DNA of 17,631 nucleotides. It comes from an uncultured Collinsella sp. GTDB lineage: Bacteria; Actinomycetota; Coriobacteriia; Coriobacteriales; Coriobacteriaceae. The notes under the pieces are model-generated. The model made no database searches. It was not told where the DNA came from and was given only the letters and a program-made list of their open reading frames with translations. The position numbers and the translations under genes were made by a program. Shown here in pieces: positions 1 to 6,124 of this stretch; position 1 is the stretch's first letter; every line of letters begins with the position of its first letter. The stretch spans positions 1 through 17,631 of the forward strand of contig URIJ01000021.1 in NCBI GenBank assembly GCA_900547835.1, written 5' to 3'.

Positions 1-600
1 GACGTTGAGCAAAAACGCCTCGTTTTGCGAGGCGTAGCACACCTCAAAGGTCTTGTGCCCCTGTGCCGGCGCGCGATGGAACTCCTGTCGCAGCGTGGCG
101 TAGAGCGAACCGTTGATATCGCGATCGATGAGTGCCTCGAAGCTTGGCGGCAGATAAGTGGTCTCCAGGCACAGCGGCGCGTCGTCCAGATAACGCAGGC
201 GGACAAGTTTGACGAGCTTGCTGCCCACGGCGGCGTCAAAGAACTTAGCTATGCTGCCGGCCGCCTTGGCAAAGCCCGAGTCCACGGTGCGCGTGGTGGG
301 CTTCATGCCCTGGCCTTCGACCTGCTTGGTATAGCTCGAAAACACTAGGTTGTTCTCGTGGAGCGCGGGCGTGTCGGCCACAAAGGCGCCACGCCCGCGC
401 TCGGTGCGCACCAGGCCCTCATCAACGAGCACCTTAAGGGCGTGGCGCACGGTGCTGCGCGACAGGCCCGATTCGTCCATGAGCTCCATCTCGGACGGCA
501 GCTTGTCTCCGCGTGCGTAGATGCCGGCGGCGATGCGGTCGCGAAGCGTACCCGCCAAGCGCTCGTATTGGCTCAGTTTCTTTTTAGATGAAGCGTTCAT
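1..600 (-). CDS. GntR-family transcriptional regulator with UTRA domain (partial, C-terminus outside window)
   Basis: Reading the minus strand from an ATG at 600 gives 200 codons open to the window edge, so the end of the protein is missing. Residues about 10-75 form a GntR winged helix: YERLAGTLRDRIAAGIYARG, then LPSEMELMDESGLSRSTVRH with the recognition helix around SRSTVRHAL, then the wing ERGRGAFV. From about residue 85 the sequence has the pattern of a UTRA (HutC-type) ligand domain, including DDAPLCLETTYLP. In this family the UTRA domain binds a sugar phosphate or amino-acid-like effector and releases DNA. It is divergent from the SIS deglycase gene at 806, with a 205-nt promoter region carrying repeated GTATGC elements between them, so it most likely controls that enzyme and itself. 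The effector is unknown; a phosphorylated Amadori compound is my inference. Confidence 0.9.
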   Translation of the reverse strand, partial: MNASSKKKLSQYERLAGTLRDRIAAGIYARGDKLPSEMELMDESGLSRSTVRHALKVLVDEGLVRTERGRGAFVADTPALHENNLVFSSYTKQVEGQGMKPTTRTVDSGFAKAAGSIAKFFDAAVGSKLVKLVRLRYLDDAPLCLETTYLPPSFEALIDRDINGSLYATLRQEFHRAPAQGHKTFEVCYASQNEAFLLNV

Positions 601-610
601 GCGATCAGCC

Positions 611-770
611 TATATCTAACTTGTATGCTTATCTAAGCAAGCATGTATTCAATACGACAACAAAACAGCTGGTAGCCAATTATCAAAAACCGCATCAGCA
701 AAAATTCTAAGATAAATATAGCATACAACTAGTCGACATAACCAAAACATGTATGTAACTTGTATGCCAT
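611..770. promoter_or_regulatory. Divergent promoter region with repeated operator-like elements
   Basis: The AT-rich gap between the gntR gene and the deglycase gene holds AACTTGTATGC twice as a direct repeat (618-628 and 757-767). An inverted relative, GCATACAACT, lies at 721-730. Next to the first copy is GCTTATCTAAGC (627-638), and a matching reversed TCTAAGAT lies near 706-713, so a longer inverted arrangement spans 621-727. GntR/HutC regulators usually bind short palindromes in such gaps. I infer these are operators of the regulator encoded at 1-600. I could not assign clear -35/-10 boxes. Confidence 0.6.
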
Positions 771-805
771 CGAGAGCATCAAACGAGAAGAAAGGCTGAT
801 GCACG

Positions 806-1798
806 ATGACTACTCAGGAACAGGTTAAGGATGTCGTCTCCCAGGTTTTGGCTGACAAGGCAGACAAGGGCGGCATCAAGCGCGTCGTGTGGATTGGCGC
901 TGGCGGATCCAACGGCGGCAACTATCCTGCCCAGTACTTTATGGAGCACGAGGCCACGCAGGTCGTGAGCTCCAGCTACACCAGCAACGAGTTCGTGCAC
1001 GCCACCCCGGCCTACGTCAACGAGAACACCCTGGCCGTCGTCGTGTCCATGCGCGGCACCAAGGAGACCATCGTCGCCGCCCAGGTCGCCAAGGACCACG
1101 GCGCCAGCACCATCGCCATCTATGTTGACGAGTCCGGCCTCACCGAGGTCTGCGACTACAAGATCCAGTACGACAGCTTGGCCGTCGACGAGTCCTGCAT
1201 GGGCCGTACCAACTCCGCCGTAGTGACCATGATCGCCATGGAGCTTACGCAGCAGACCGAGGGCTATGCCGAGTACGAGACCGCTATGGCCGCGTTCGAC
1301 TTGGTCGACCCCATCTATCGCAAGGCCGTCGAGTACACCCGTCCGCTCGCAGCCAAGTGGGCCGAGCAGAACGCCGACAAGCCCTGCATCAACGTGATGG
1401 CTCAGGGTCCGCTCTTTGGTGCCGCCTACGTCTTTAGCATCTGCAACGTGCAGGAGATGCTGCAGATCGACTCCTGCACCATCAACACCTGCGACTTCTT
1501 CCACGGTCCCTTCGAGATCCTGGACAAGCGTACCTCGCTGTTCCAGCTCATCAGCGTCGGCCGCAGCCGCTGCAACGACGAGCGCGGCATCCGCTTCGTC
1601 AACCAGTACGGTGGCGAGCGCGTCTATCAGCTCGACGCCAAGGAGCTCGGCCTCAACGACATCAAGGACAGCGTGAGCGAGTACTTCAACCACCTGATCT
1701 TTGCCCCGATCCTCAACAACGTCTACATGCGTGCGCTCTCCGCCGTCACCCACAAGGACTACATGACGCGCCGCTACATGTGGAAGCTGGATTACTAA
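806..1798 (+). CDS. SIS-domain sugar-phosphate deglycase, FrlB/GfrE-like (paralog 1)
   Basis: The protein has 330 residues and two SIS domains, the architecture of fructoselysine-6-phosphate deglycase and the GlmS isomerase half. The first phosphate-binding loop is GAGGSNGG at 31-38; the second is near SMRGTKET at 81-88. The catalytic pair known from GlmS (Glu488/His504) and FraB (Glu214/His230), 16 residues apart, is present as Glu217 in QEMLQ and His233 in FFHGPFE. In the loop before that His most FrlB-type enzymes and both paralogs here read GEYFHGP or GEFRHGP; this one reads CDFFHGP, so Gly-Glu is replaced by Cys-Asp230. The C-terminus RRYMWKLDY is shared with the paralog at 6125. AAAGG at 791-795 precedes the ATG by 10 nt. 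The likely reaction is hydrolysis of a phosphorylated Amadori-type compound to an amine and a hexose phosphate in the cytoplasm. The exact substrate is not readable; glucoselysine 6-phosphate is one candidate. Confidence 0.85.
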   Translation: MTTQEQVKDVVSQVLADKADKGGIKRVVWIGAGGSNGGNYPAQYFMEHEATQVVSSSYTSNEFVHATPAYVNENTLAVVVSMRGTKETIVAAQVAKDHGASTIAIYVDESGLTEVCDYKIQYDSLAVDESCMGRTNSAVVTMIAMELTQQTEGYAEYETAMAAFDLVDPIYRKAVEYTRPLAAKWAEQNADKPCINVMAQGPLFGAAYVFSICNVQEMLQIDSCTINTCDFFHGPFEILDKRTSLFQLISVGRSRCNDERGIRFVNQYGGERVYQLDAKELGLNDIKDSVSEYFNHLIFAPILNNVYMRALSAVTHKDYMTRRYMWKLDY

Positions 1799-1834
1799 GG
1801 GATAGAGCGGCCTAACAGCCCAATACCCCTCATG

Positions 1835-1901
1835 AGTTGCGGTGGAATAGTTCCTGTTTGGGGGCGTGAAGCCTCTGTTTGAGAACTATTTCACTGCAAC
1901 T
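1835..1901. repeat. Long extragenic hairpin
   Basis: Arms AGTTGCGGTGGAATAGTTC (1835-1853) and GAACTATTTCACTGCAACT (1883-1901) pair over 19 positions, with two G-U type pairs and a 29-nt loop. There is no T-run after it, so it is not a canonical terminator, although it sits 36 nt after the deglycase stop codon. It resembles a REP-type extragenic palindrome. A role in 3'-end protection of the upstream mRNA is possible. Confidence 0.6.
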
Positions 1902-1909
1902 GCTAGAGC

Positions 1910-1960
1910 GGCACTTGGGGACGTTCCCTTTCTGCCGGCAGTTGGGGACACTCCTTGTGT
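1910..1960. repeat. GGGGAC-containing repeat, paired units
   Basis: This stretch contains two GTTGGGGAC/CTTGGGGAC-like units. One is GGCACTTGGGGACGTTCCC (from 1910), closed by TGCC at 1933-1936 and containing the near-palindrome GGGGACGTTCCC (1917-1928). The other is AGTTGGGGACACTCCTTGTG at about 1940-1959. The GGGGAC core recurs in palindromes at 6014, 7231, 17321 and 17386, which suggests one dispersed family. Confidence 0.45.
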
Positions 1961-2002
1961 CGAGAGATTTCCCGTTCGCCGATTTGTGCCTTGAAAAATG
2001 TA

Positions 2003-2019
2003 TATAACGACTATAACGT
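2003..2019 (+). promoter_or_regulatory. Candidate -10 and operator upstream of the EamA transporter gene
   Basis: TATAACG occurs twice in tandem (2003-2009 and 2012-2018, 9-nt period), and TATAAC at 2012-2017 would serve as a -10 box. The minus strand of 2012-2019 reads ACGTTATA, which also occurs upstream of the PTS operon (3289-3296) and of the gntR gene at 9476 (9426-9433). I infer a shared GntR operator overlapping the promoter. Confidence 0.5.
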
Positions 2020-2058
2020 AGTGTGAAACATATTGGAAACAATACCGAGGAGGCTGCG

Positions 2059-3141
2059 TTGAAGAAAAGCAATCTGGGCTATGTGCTGGTGCTGGTCGCC
2101 GCGCTTATGTGGGGCAGCATCGGAATCTTTGTAAACGGCATCTCGGCCATGGGCGTTTCGTCCCAGAGCATGGCTGCCTTTCGCTTGTTGGTCGGAGCGC
2201 TTATCTTGGCGCCGGTCCTGATGTTTATGGGCTGCCGTCCGGGTGAGGGGTCTACCGTGGCTCAGGGTCCGCTGGCACTGTTCAAGGCAAGCCCTAAAGA
2301 GCTTGTTCCCTGCGCGCTTGTCGGTATCGTCGGTTTGGCCGCCGCCAACACCTGCTATTACGAGTGCATGGGCGAGGTGGGCATGTCCACGGCCTCGGTG
2401 CTGCTCTACACCTCGCCGGTGTTTGGCGTCATGCTCGGCCGCGTGCTTTATCGCGAGGACGTGACCCCCAACAAGCTCGTTGCCATTGTCTTTAACATCG
2501 TTGGCTGCGTGCTTGCAGTGACCAATGGCGACCTTTCCGGTTTCCATTTTTCGGTTTGGGGCGTCACGTCGGGCGTGATTGCAGGTCTTTGTGGTGCGTC
2601 GCTCGCGGTGTTTAGCCGGATAGCAACCAAGACGGTCCACCCGCTGGCTGTCACGTTTTGGGGCTTTGTTTTTGGCGGTGCGGTTATGGCGGCTATCGCG
2701 GCTCCGTGGCCGGATGTCGCCGCGGCAATGTCGCCACAGCTGCTGCTGCTGTTCCTTGGCTTTGGACTCATCCCCACAGCCGTGGCTTACATCTTATATA
2801 TGCAGGGTCTGTCCATGGGGCTCGAGACGTCGAAAGTTCCCGTCGTAATGTCATTCGAGACGGTCGTCACCGTACTGTTGGGCATTGGTGTCTACGCCGA
2901 GCCCGCCGGCGCGATCAAAGTCCTGGGCATCGTGCTGGTGCTCGCGTCCATCCTGATCATGAACACCGACTTTTCCAAGCTGCGCAACAGTGTGTTTGTC
3001 GGTCATGTTGTTGAGAGCATGACCTTTAAGCCCAACGCGTGGTGGACGGAGAAATCGCAGGACATGGATCTGTTTAAGGAACGCACCGGCATTGCGCTGG
3101 AACCCACCGTGCAGGAAAGCCCCTGGTACTTCGTGCGATAG
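2059..3141 (+). CDS. EamA/DMT-superfamily transporter with hydrophilic C-terminal tail
   Basis: I chose the TTG start at 2059 because GAGGAGG (2047-2053) sits 5 nt upstream and the protein then begins MKKSNLGYVLVLVAALMWGS, the usual EamA opening with the first helix and a conserved MWG. This gives 360 residues with about ten hydrophobic segments in two repeats; the second repeat begins near HFSVWGVTSGVIAGLCGA. Family members export or import small metabolites such as amino acids or sugars; the substrate cannot be read here. Unusually, about 59 hydrophilic residues (302-360) follow the last helix and end in SPWYFVR, longer than the short tails typical of the family. Its promoter carries the ACGTTATA element shared with the PTS operon, so it may move a substrate or product of that pathway, for example the freed amino acid. 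That role is inference. Confidence 0.85.
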   Translation: MKKSNLGYVLVLVAALMWGSIGIFVNGISAMGVSSQSMAAFRLLVGALILAPVLMFMGCRPGEGSTVAQGPLALFKASPKELVPCALVGIVGLAAANTCYYECMGEVGMSTASVLLYTSPVFGVMLGRVLYREDVTPNKLVAIVFNIVGCVLAVTNGDLSGFHFSVWGVTSGVIAGLCGASLAVFSRIATKTVHPLAVTFWGFVFGGAVMAAIAAPWPDVAAAMSPQLLLLFLGFGLIPTAVAYILYMQGLSMGLETSKVPVVMSFETVVTVLLGIGVYAEPAGAIKVLGIVLVLASILIMNTDFSKLRNSVFVGHVVESMTFKPNAWWTEKSQDMDLFKERTGIALEPTVQESPWYFVR

Positions 3142-3278
3142 AGGATTGTGTGCGGCGTCTGACCTGGGGTTATCCAGCCAGCGCCTGCCTATCCAGCCCC
3201 AACGTTTCAAGTACGTTAAACCCGTCAACGGTCGATTTTCACCCGCGAACGGTCTTTATACTAATTAGCAATATAAGC

Positions 3279-3308
3279 AACGTATAAGACGTTATAATGA
3301 CCATAACG
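3279..3308 (+). promoter_or_regulatory. PTS operon promoter with overlapping inverted repeats
   Basis: AACGT-ATAAG-ACGTT (3279-3293) and CGTTAT-AATGACC-ATAACG (3290-3308) are two overlapping perfect inverted repeats. A consensus -10 box, TATAAT (3293-3298), lies inside them, so a bound repressor would block polymerase. A weaker -10, TATACT, is at 3257-3262. The PTS start codon is 16 nt downstream, after the strong ribosome site AAGGAGGAGG. GntR regulators binding such palindromes is known; which protein binds here is inferred from shared motifs. Confidence 0.6.
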
Positions 3309-3324
3309 AAAAGGAGGAGGCAAG

Positions 3325-3690
3325 ATGAATCAGATCATTCTCGCATCTCATGGCGGCCTGGCCGCAGGCGCCAAAGACACGCTCGAGATGGTTCTCGGCG
3401 ACGTGTCGAACGTCCACGTCGTGTCGCTTGCTCGTGACGACAAGGAGCCCATCACCAATAAGGTTGAGGCTATGATCGCCACGTTCAACGCGGACGACAC
3501 AGTGTATGTGCTAACCGATATGCTCGGTAGCTCGGTCAACAACAACATGGTCGAGCTTTCCAAGAACGGCACGAAGTTCACGGTTGTCAGCGGTTTCAAC
3601 ATCCCGCTGGCGCTCACGCTCGCTCTGAGCCCCGCCCCCGTCAAGGGTGCCGAGCTCGCGCCCTCATCAACGAGGCCCGCACCGGTCTGA
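3325..3690 (+). CDS. EIIA reading frame of the interrupted EIIAB gene
   Basis: This is the open frame actually readable from the ATG at 3325, which has AAGGAGGAGG upstream. It holds a complete EIIA-Man type domain (about residues 1-110, active His9). The last 10 or so residues, after KGAEL, are out-of-frame sequence with no family resemblance. A free EIIA could still accept phosphate from HPr, because some mannose-family systems have separate EIIA and EIIB. Confidence 0.6.
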   Translation: MNQIILASHGGLAAGAKDTLEMVLGDVSNVHVVSLARDDKEPITNKVEAMIATFNADDTVYVLTDMLGSSVNNNMVELSKNGTKFTVVSGFNIPLALTLALSPAPVKGAELAPSSTRPAPV

Positions 3691-4247
3691 CCAACCCCAA
3701 CGCACCGGTCGAGGCTGCCGCGGCTCCCGCCAAGAAGGCCAAGGCGCCCCGTCACAGCTCCGGTCCCGCCAAGATCGTCCTCGCACGTCTTGACTACCGT
3801 CTGCTGCACGGCCAGGTCGTCTTTACCTGGACCACCAAGGTTCAGGCTGAGCGCATCATCGTCGTCGACAACGCTGCCGCCAACGATGACATCAAGAAGG
3901 GCGCTCTTAAGCTGGCCAAGCCCCAGGGCGTGCGCCTGAACGTCTTCACCGTCGAGCGTGCCCTCGCCAAGATGGACAAGCTCAACACCCTCGGCGAGCG
4001 CGTCATGTTCGTCTTTGGCAACACTGCCGAGATGCTGCAGTTCTGCCAGGGCTACAAGCTCGACGCCATCAACCTGGGCGCCACCGCCAACCACGACGGT
4101 GCCGATCAGATTGGCGGCAAGGACAGCTCCGTCTTCCTCGATGCCACCCAGAAGGCCGACGTCAACCAGCTGCTCGACATGGGCATCAAGCTCTATGTTC
4201 AGCAGACCCCTACGTATCAGAGCGTCGACATCGACGCCAAGCTGTAA
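3657..4247 (+). CDS. EIIB segment of the interrupted EIIAB gene (no start codon of its own)
   Basis: This frame begins within the linker and contains the full EIIB domain: LARLDYRLLHGQVVFTW, then AERIIVVDNAAANDD and ERVMFVFGNTAEML, ending YQSVDIDAKL. The first in-frame GTG is at 3930, well inside the domain and past the active-site His, so independent translation of a working EIIB looks unlikely. It is listed separately because the frame differs from the EIIA part. Confidence 0.5.
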   Translation, partial: RALINEARTGLTNPNAPVEAAAAPAKKAKAPRHSSGPAKIVLARLDYRLLHGQVVFTWTTKVQAERIIVVDNAAANDDIKKGALKLAKPQGVRLNVFTVERALAKMDKLNTLGERVMFVFGNTAEMLQFCQGYKLDAINLGATANHDGADQIGGKDSSVFLDATQKADVNQLLDMGIKLYVQQTPTYQSVDIDAKL

Positions 4248-4283
4248 TCAACCAGGCTTTTGCCTGACTGAAAGGAGAAGGGT

Positions 4284-5078
4284 ATGAATACGTTCATCAG
4301 TGCGGTGCTCGTCGGCCTCGTCGGCGTGTTCTGCATGTGGGACTCCCGCCTGCTCGGTCGTCTTAACTTCGAGCAGCCCCTCGTTGGCGCTACGCTCGTC
4401 GGTCTGCTGCTGGGCGATGTGCCCACCGGCCTTGCCGTCGGTGCCGCCGTCGAGCTCGTGTCCATGGGCCTGGTGCAGGTCGGCGCCGCCGTTCCGCCCG
4501 ATATGGTCCTGGGCGGCATCGTGGCCGCTGCCTTTGCGTGCCTGACCGATGCTTCCGCCGAGACCGCCATGACGATCGCCATCCCGGTCGCCGTCCTGGG
4601 TCAGCTCCTCGGCATCGTGTTCCGTTCCATCATCGCCGTCCTCACCCATGTGGCAGATAACGCGATTGATAACGGAAAGTTCAAGACCGCCTACCGTATG
4701 CACATCTGCGCCGGCTCCGGTCTGTACGCCGTCATGTACTTCCTGCCGATCTTCCTCGCCGTCTTTGTTGGCACCGACCTGGTTCAGGCCATCGTCAACA
4801 TGGTTCCCGAGTGGCTGTCCACTGGTCTTAACGTTTCGACCAAGATCATGACCGCCTACGGCTTGGCCCTGCTGCTCACCATGATGATCAAGAAGGGTAT
4901 GACTCCGTTCCTGTTCATCGGTTTCCTGCTCGCCGCTTACCTCAACCTGTCCGTCATCGCGGTCGCTCTGATCGGTGTGTGCCTGGCTGTCGTCTTCATG
5001 GGCTTCAAGTTCAACGGTTCCCATGCAGCCGCCGGTGTCGATTCCGACTACGATCCGCTCGAAGACGACGAAGACTAA
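4284..5078 (+). CDS. Mannose/fructose/sorbose-family PTS EIIC component
   Basis: This 264-residue integral membrane protein is close to E. coli ManY (266). It opens with hydrophobic FISAVLVGLVGVFCMWDSRL and shows the family pattern NFEQPLVGATLVGLLLGD, followed by VELVSMGLVQVGAAVPPD, characteristic of EIIC of the mannose family. Several further helices follow, and the last about 25 residues form an acidic tail ending DPLEDDED. AAAGGAG (4271-4277) precedes the ATG. EIIC and EIID together form the sugar channel. It lies 36 nt after the EIIB stop, and the EIID gene follows after 13 nt, so the three form one operon. The likely cargo is an Amadori-type sugar-amine, inferred from the neighbouring deglycase genes. 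No frame damage is visible here. Confidence 0.92.
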   Translation: MNTFISAVLVGLVGVFCMWDSRLLGRLNFEQPLVGATLVGLLLGDVPTGLAVGAAVELVSMGLVQVGAAVPPDMVLGGIVAAAFACLTDASAETAMTIAIPVAVLGQLLGIVFRSIIAVLTHVADNAIDNGKFKTAYRMHICAGSGLYAVMYFLPIFLAVFVGTDLVQAIVNMVPEWLSTGLNVSTKIMTAYGLALLLTMMIKKGMTPFLFIGFLLAAYLNLSVIAVALIGVCLAVVFMGFKFNGSHAAAGVDSDYDPLEDDED

Positions 5079-5091
5079 GGAGGAACACACT

Positions 5092-5925
5092 ATGGCAACC
5101 GCAACCAAGGACGTGTCCCTGAACAAGAAGGTCAGCCAGTTCTTCTGGCGCTCCTGGGCCATCCAGGCCTCTTGGAACTACGAGCGTCAGATGAACATGG
5201 GCTTCCTCTACGGCATGGTTCCCACGCTCGATCGCCTCTATCCGGATGAGTCCGATCCCAAGCAGCTCGCTGCTAAGAAAGAGGCTTACCACCGTCACAT
5301 GGCGTTCTACAACTGCACCCCGCAGACGAGCGCTTTTGTCCTAGGCCTCGCCGCCTCCATGGAGGAGGAGTACGCCAAGGATCCCGAGAACTTCGATCCC
5401 GATTCGATCAACGCGGTCAAGACCTCCCTCATGGGCCCGCTTTCCGGCATCGGTGACTCCTTCTTCCAGGGCACCATCCGCGTTATCGCCTTTGGCCTGG
5501 GCGTTCAGCTGGCTCAGCAGGGCTCCATCATGGGCCCGATCCTGGCCATGCTCATCTCCATCGTCCCCTCTGTGCTGATTACTTGGTTCGCCGCCAAGAT
5601 GGGCTATCAGGGCGGCCACGAGTACCTGAGCAAGCTTCAGGGCGGCGACCTCATGGAGAAGCTCATGTATGTCTGCGGCATCGTGGGTCTTATGTCCGTG
5701 GGCGGCATGATCGCCACGCTGATCGGCGCCACCACCCCGCTGCAGTTCGCTGAGGGTACCGTCGTGATCCAGGACATCCTGGACGGCATGATGCCCCAGA
5801 TGATCTCCCTTGGCCTCACCGGCCTTATGTACTGGCTCATCAAGAAGAACGTCAACACCGGTTGGCTTCTCGTGATCGCCATCGTGGGCGGCATCGCCCT
5901 CTCCGCGGTCGGCATCCTGGCCTAG
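5092..5925 (+). CDS. Mannose-family PTS EIID component
   Basis: I placed the start at the ATG at 5092 because AAGGAGG (5077-5083) overlaps the EIIC stop codon and lies 8 nt upstream; an open frame extends further 5' inside EIIC but is not credible. The 277-residue product has the EIID pattern: FWRSWAIQASWNYERQMNMG near residues 18-37 (compare FxRSxxxQxSWNYERMQ in ManZ), then EEEYAKDPENFDPDSINAVKTSLMGPLSGIGDSFFQGT. At least four hydrophobic segments follow, and the protein ends with a short membrane tail. It works with EIIC as the membrane sugar translocator and is needed for docking of EIIB. A 199-nt gap with hairpins separates it from the deglycase gene at 6125, which is probably on the same transcript. 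Confidence 0.92.
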   Translation: MATATKDVSLNKKVSQFFWRSWAIQASWNYERQMNMGFLYGMVPTLDRLYPDESDPKQLAAKKEAYHRHMAFYNCTPQTSAFVLGLAASMEEEYAKDPENFDPDSINAVKTSLMGPLSGIGDSFFQGTIRVIAFGLGVQLAQQGSIMGPILAMLISIVPSVLITWFAAKMGYQGGHEYLSKLQGGDLMEKLMYVCGIVGLMSVGGMIATLIGATTPLQFAEGTVVIQDILDGMMPQMISLGLTGLMYWLIKKNVNTGWLLVIAIVGGIALSAVGILA

Positions 5926-5956
5926 TCGCGACTAAGCGCCTAACCGCTTTCCCCCG

Positions 5957-5993
5957 GGGGCCTGCCTGGCATCCCATACCCCAGGCAGGCTTC
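5957..5993 (+). terminator. Hairpin after EIID (terminator-like or attenuating)
   Basis: GCCTGCCTGG (5960-5969) pairs perfectly with CCAGGCAGGC (5981-5990) around an 11-nt loop, and three weaker pairs extend the stem outward. No real T-run follows, so it may only pause or protect the mRNA between the PTS genes and the deglycase gene. Confidence 0.45.
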
Positions 5994-6003
5994 CATCCCC
6001 AAA

Positions 6004-6034
6004 ATGCGACAATGGGACAGTCCCCTTGTCGCAT
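6004..6034. repeat. 31-nt palindrome with GGGAC core (REP-like)
   Basis: ATGCGACAA (6004-6012) and TTGTCGCAT (6026-6034) flank an inner GGGAC-A-GTCCC (6014-6024). The whole is symmetric about 6019 with a single mismatch. It lies in the spacer between EIID and the downstream deglycase gene. A second small hairpin, GGACCG/CGGTCC, follows at 6042-6059. Confidence 0.6.
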
Positions 6035-6124
6035 CCTCAACGGACCGGCGACTCGGTCCAAACCACGGTAACCCTGCGAGCGCCCGGCAATGTGGCGCCG
6101 CAAAAATTGAAAGGAATGTGTCAG

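Larger units (their letters stand above)
3325..4247 (+). pseudogene. Mannose-family PTS EIIAB component, interrupted by an apparent -1 frameshift
   Basis: The region encodes a ManX-like fusion. The EIIA domain comes first, with the phosphorylatable His9 in ASHGGLAAG. An Ala/Pro/Lys-rich linker follows (NAPVEAAAAPAKKAKAP), then the EIIB domain KIVLARLDYRLLHGQVVFTW with its active His near residue 162 of the conceptual fusion. The first frame is convincing up to KGAEL (codons to about 3657) and then runs to a stop at 3690. The matching continuation RALINEARTG... is in the next frame from about 3657 to the stop at 4247. One extra base near 3655-3660 would restore 924 nt, i.e. 307 residues, close to E. 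coli ManX. EIIB has no start codon or ribosome site of its own before its first strand. I saw no classic slippery heptamer in the overlap. Either the gene is mutated, a base was lost in sequencing, or the frame is recoded by an unrecognised signal. Intact, EIIAB would pass phosphate from HPr to the sugar entering through EIIC/EIID. Confidence 0.85.

Noticed and set aside
779..1753. Long minus-strand open frame (324 codons) opposite the first deglycase gene
   Set aside because: It mirrors a well-supported SIS gene. Its predicted protein is low in complexity (V, G, D, L-rich), with no family motifs or ribosome site. Such antisense frames are common in GC-rich coding DNA.
3600..3690. Programmed -1 ribosomal frameshifting to join EIIA and EIIB
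   Set aside because: No X-XXY-YYZ slippery heptamer is seen in frame in the overlap, and known ManX-type fusions are encoded in one frame. A lost base is simpler, though recoding is not excluded.
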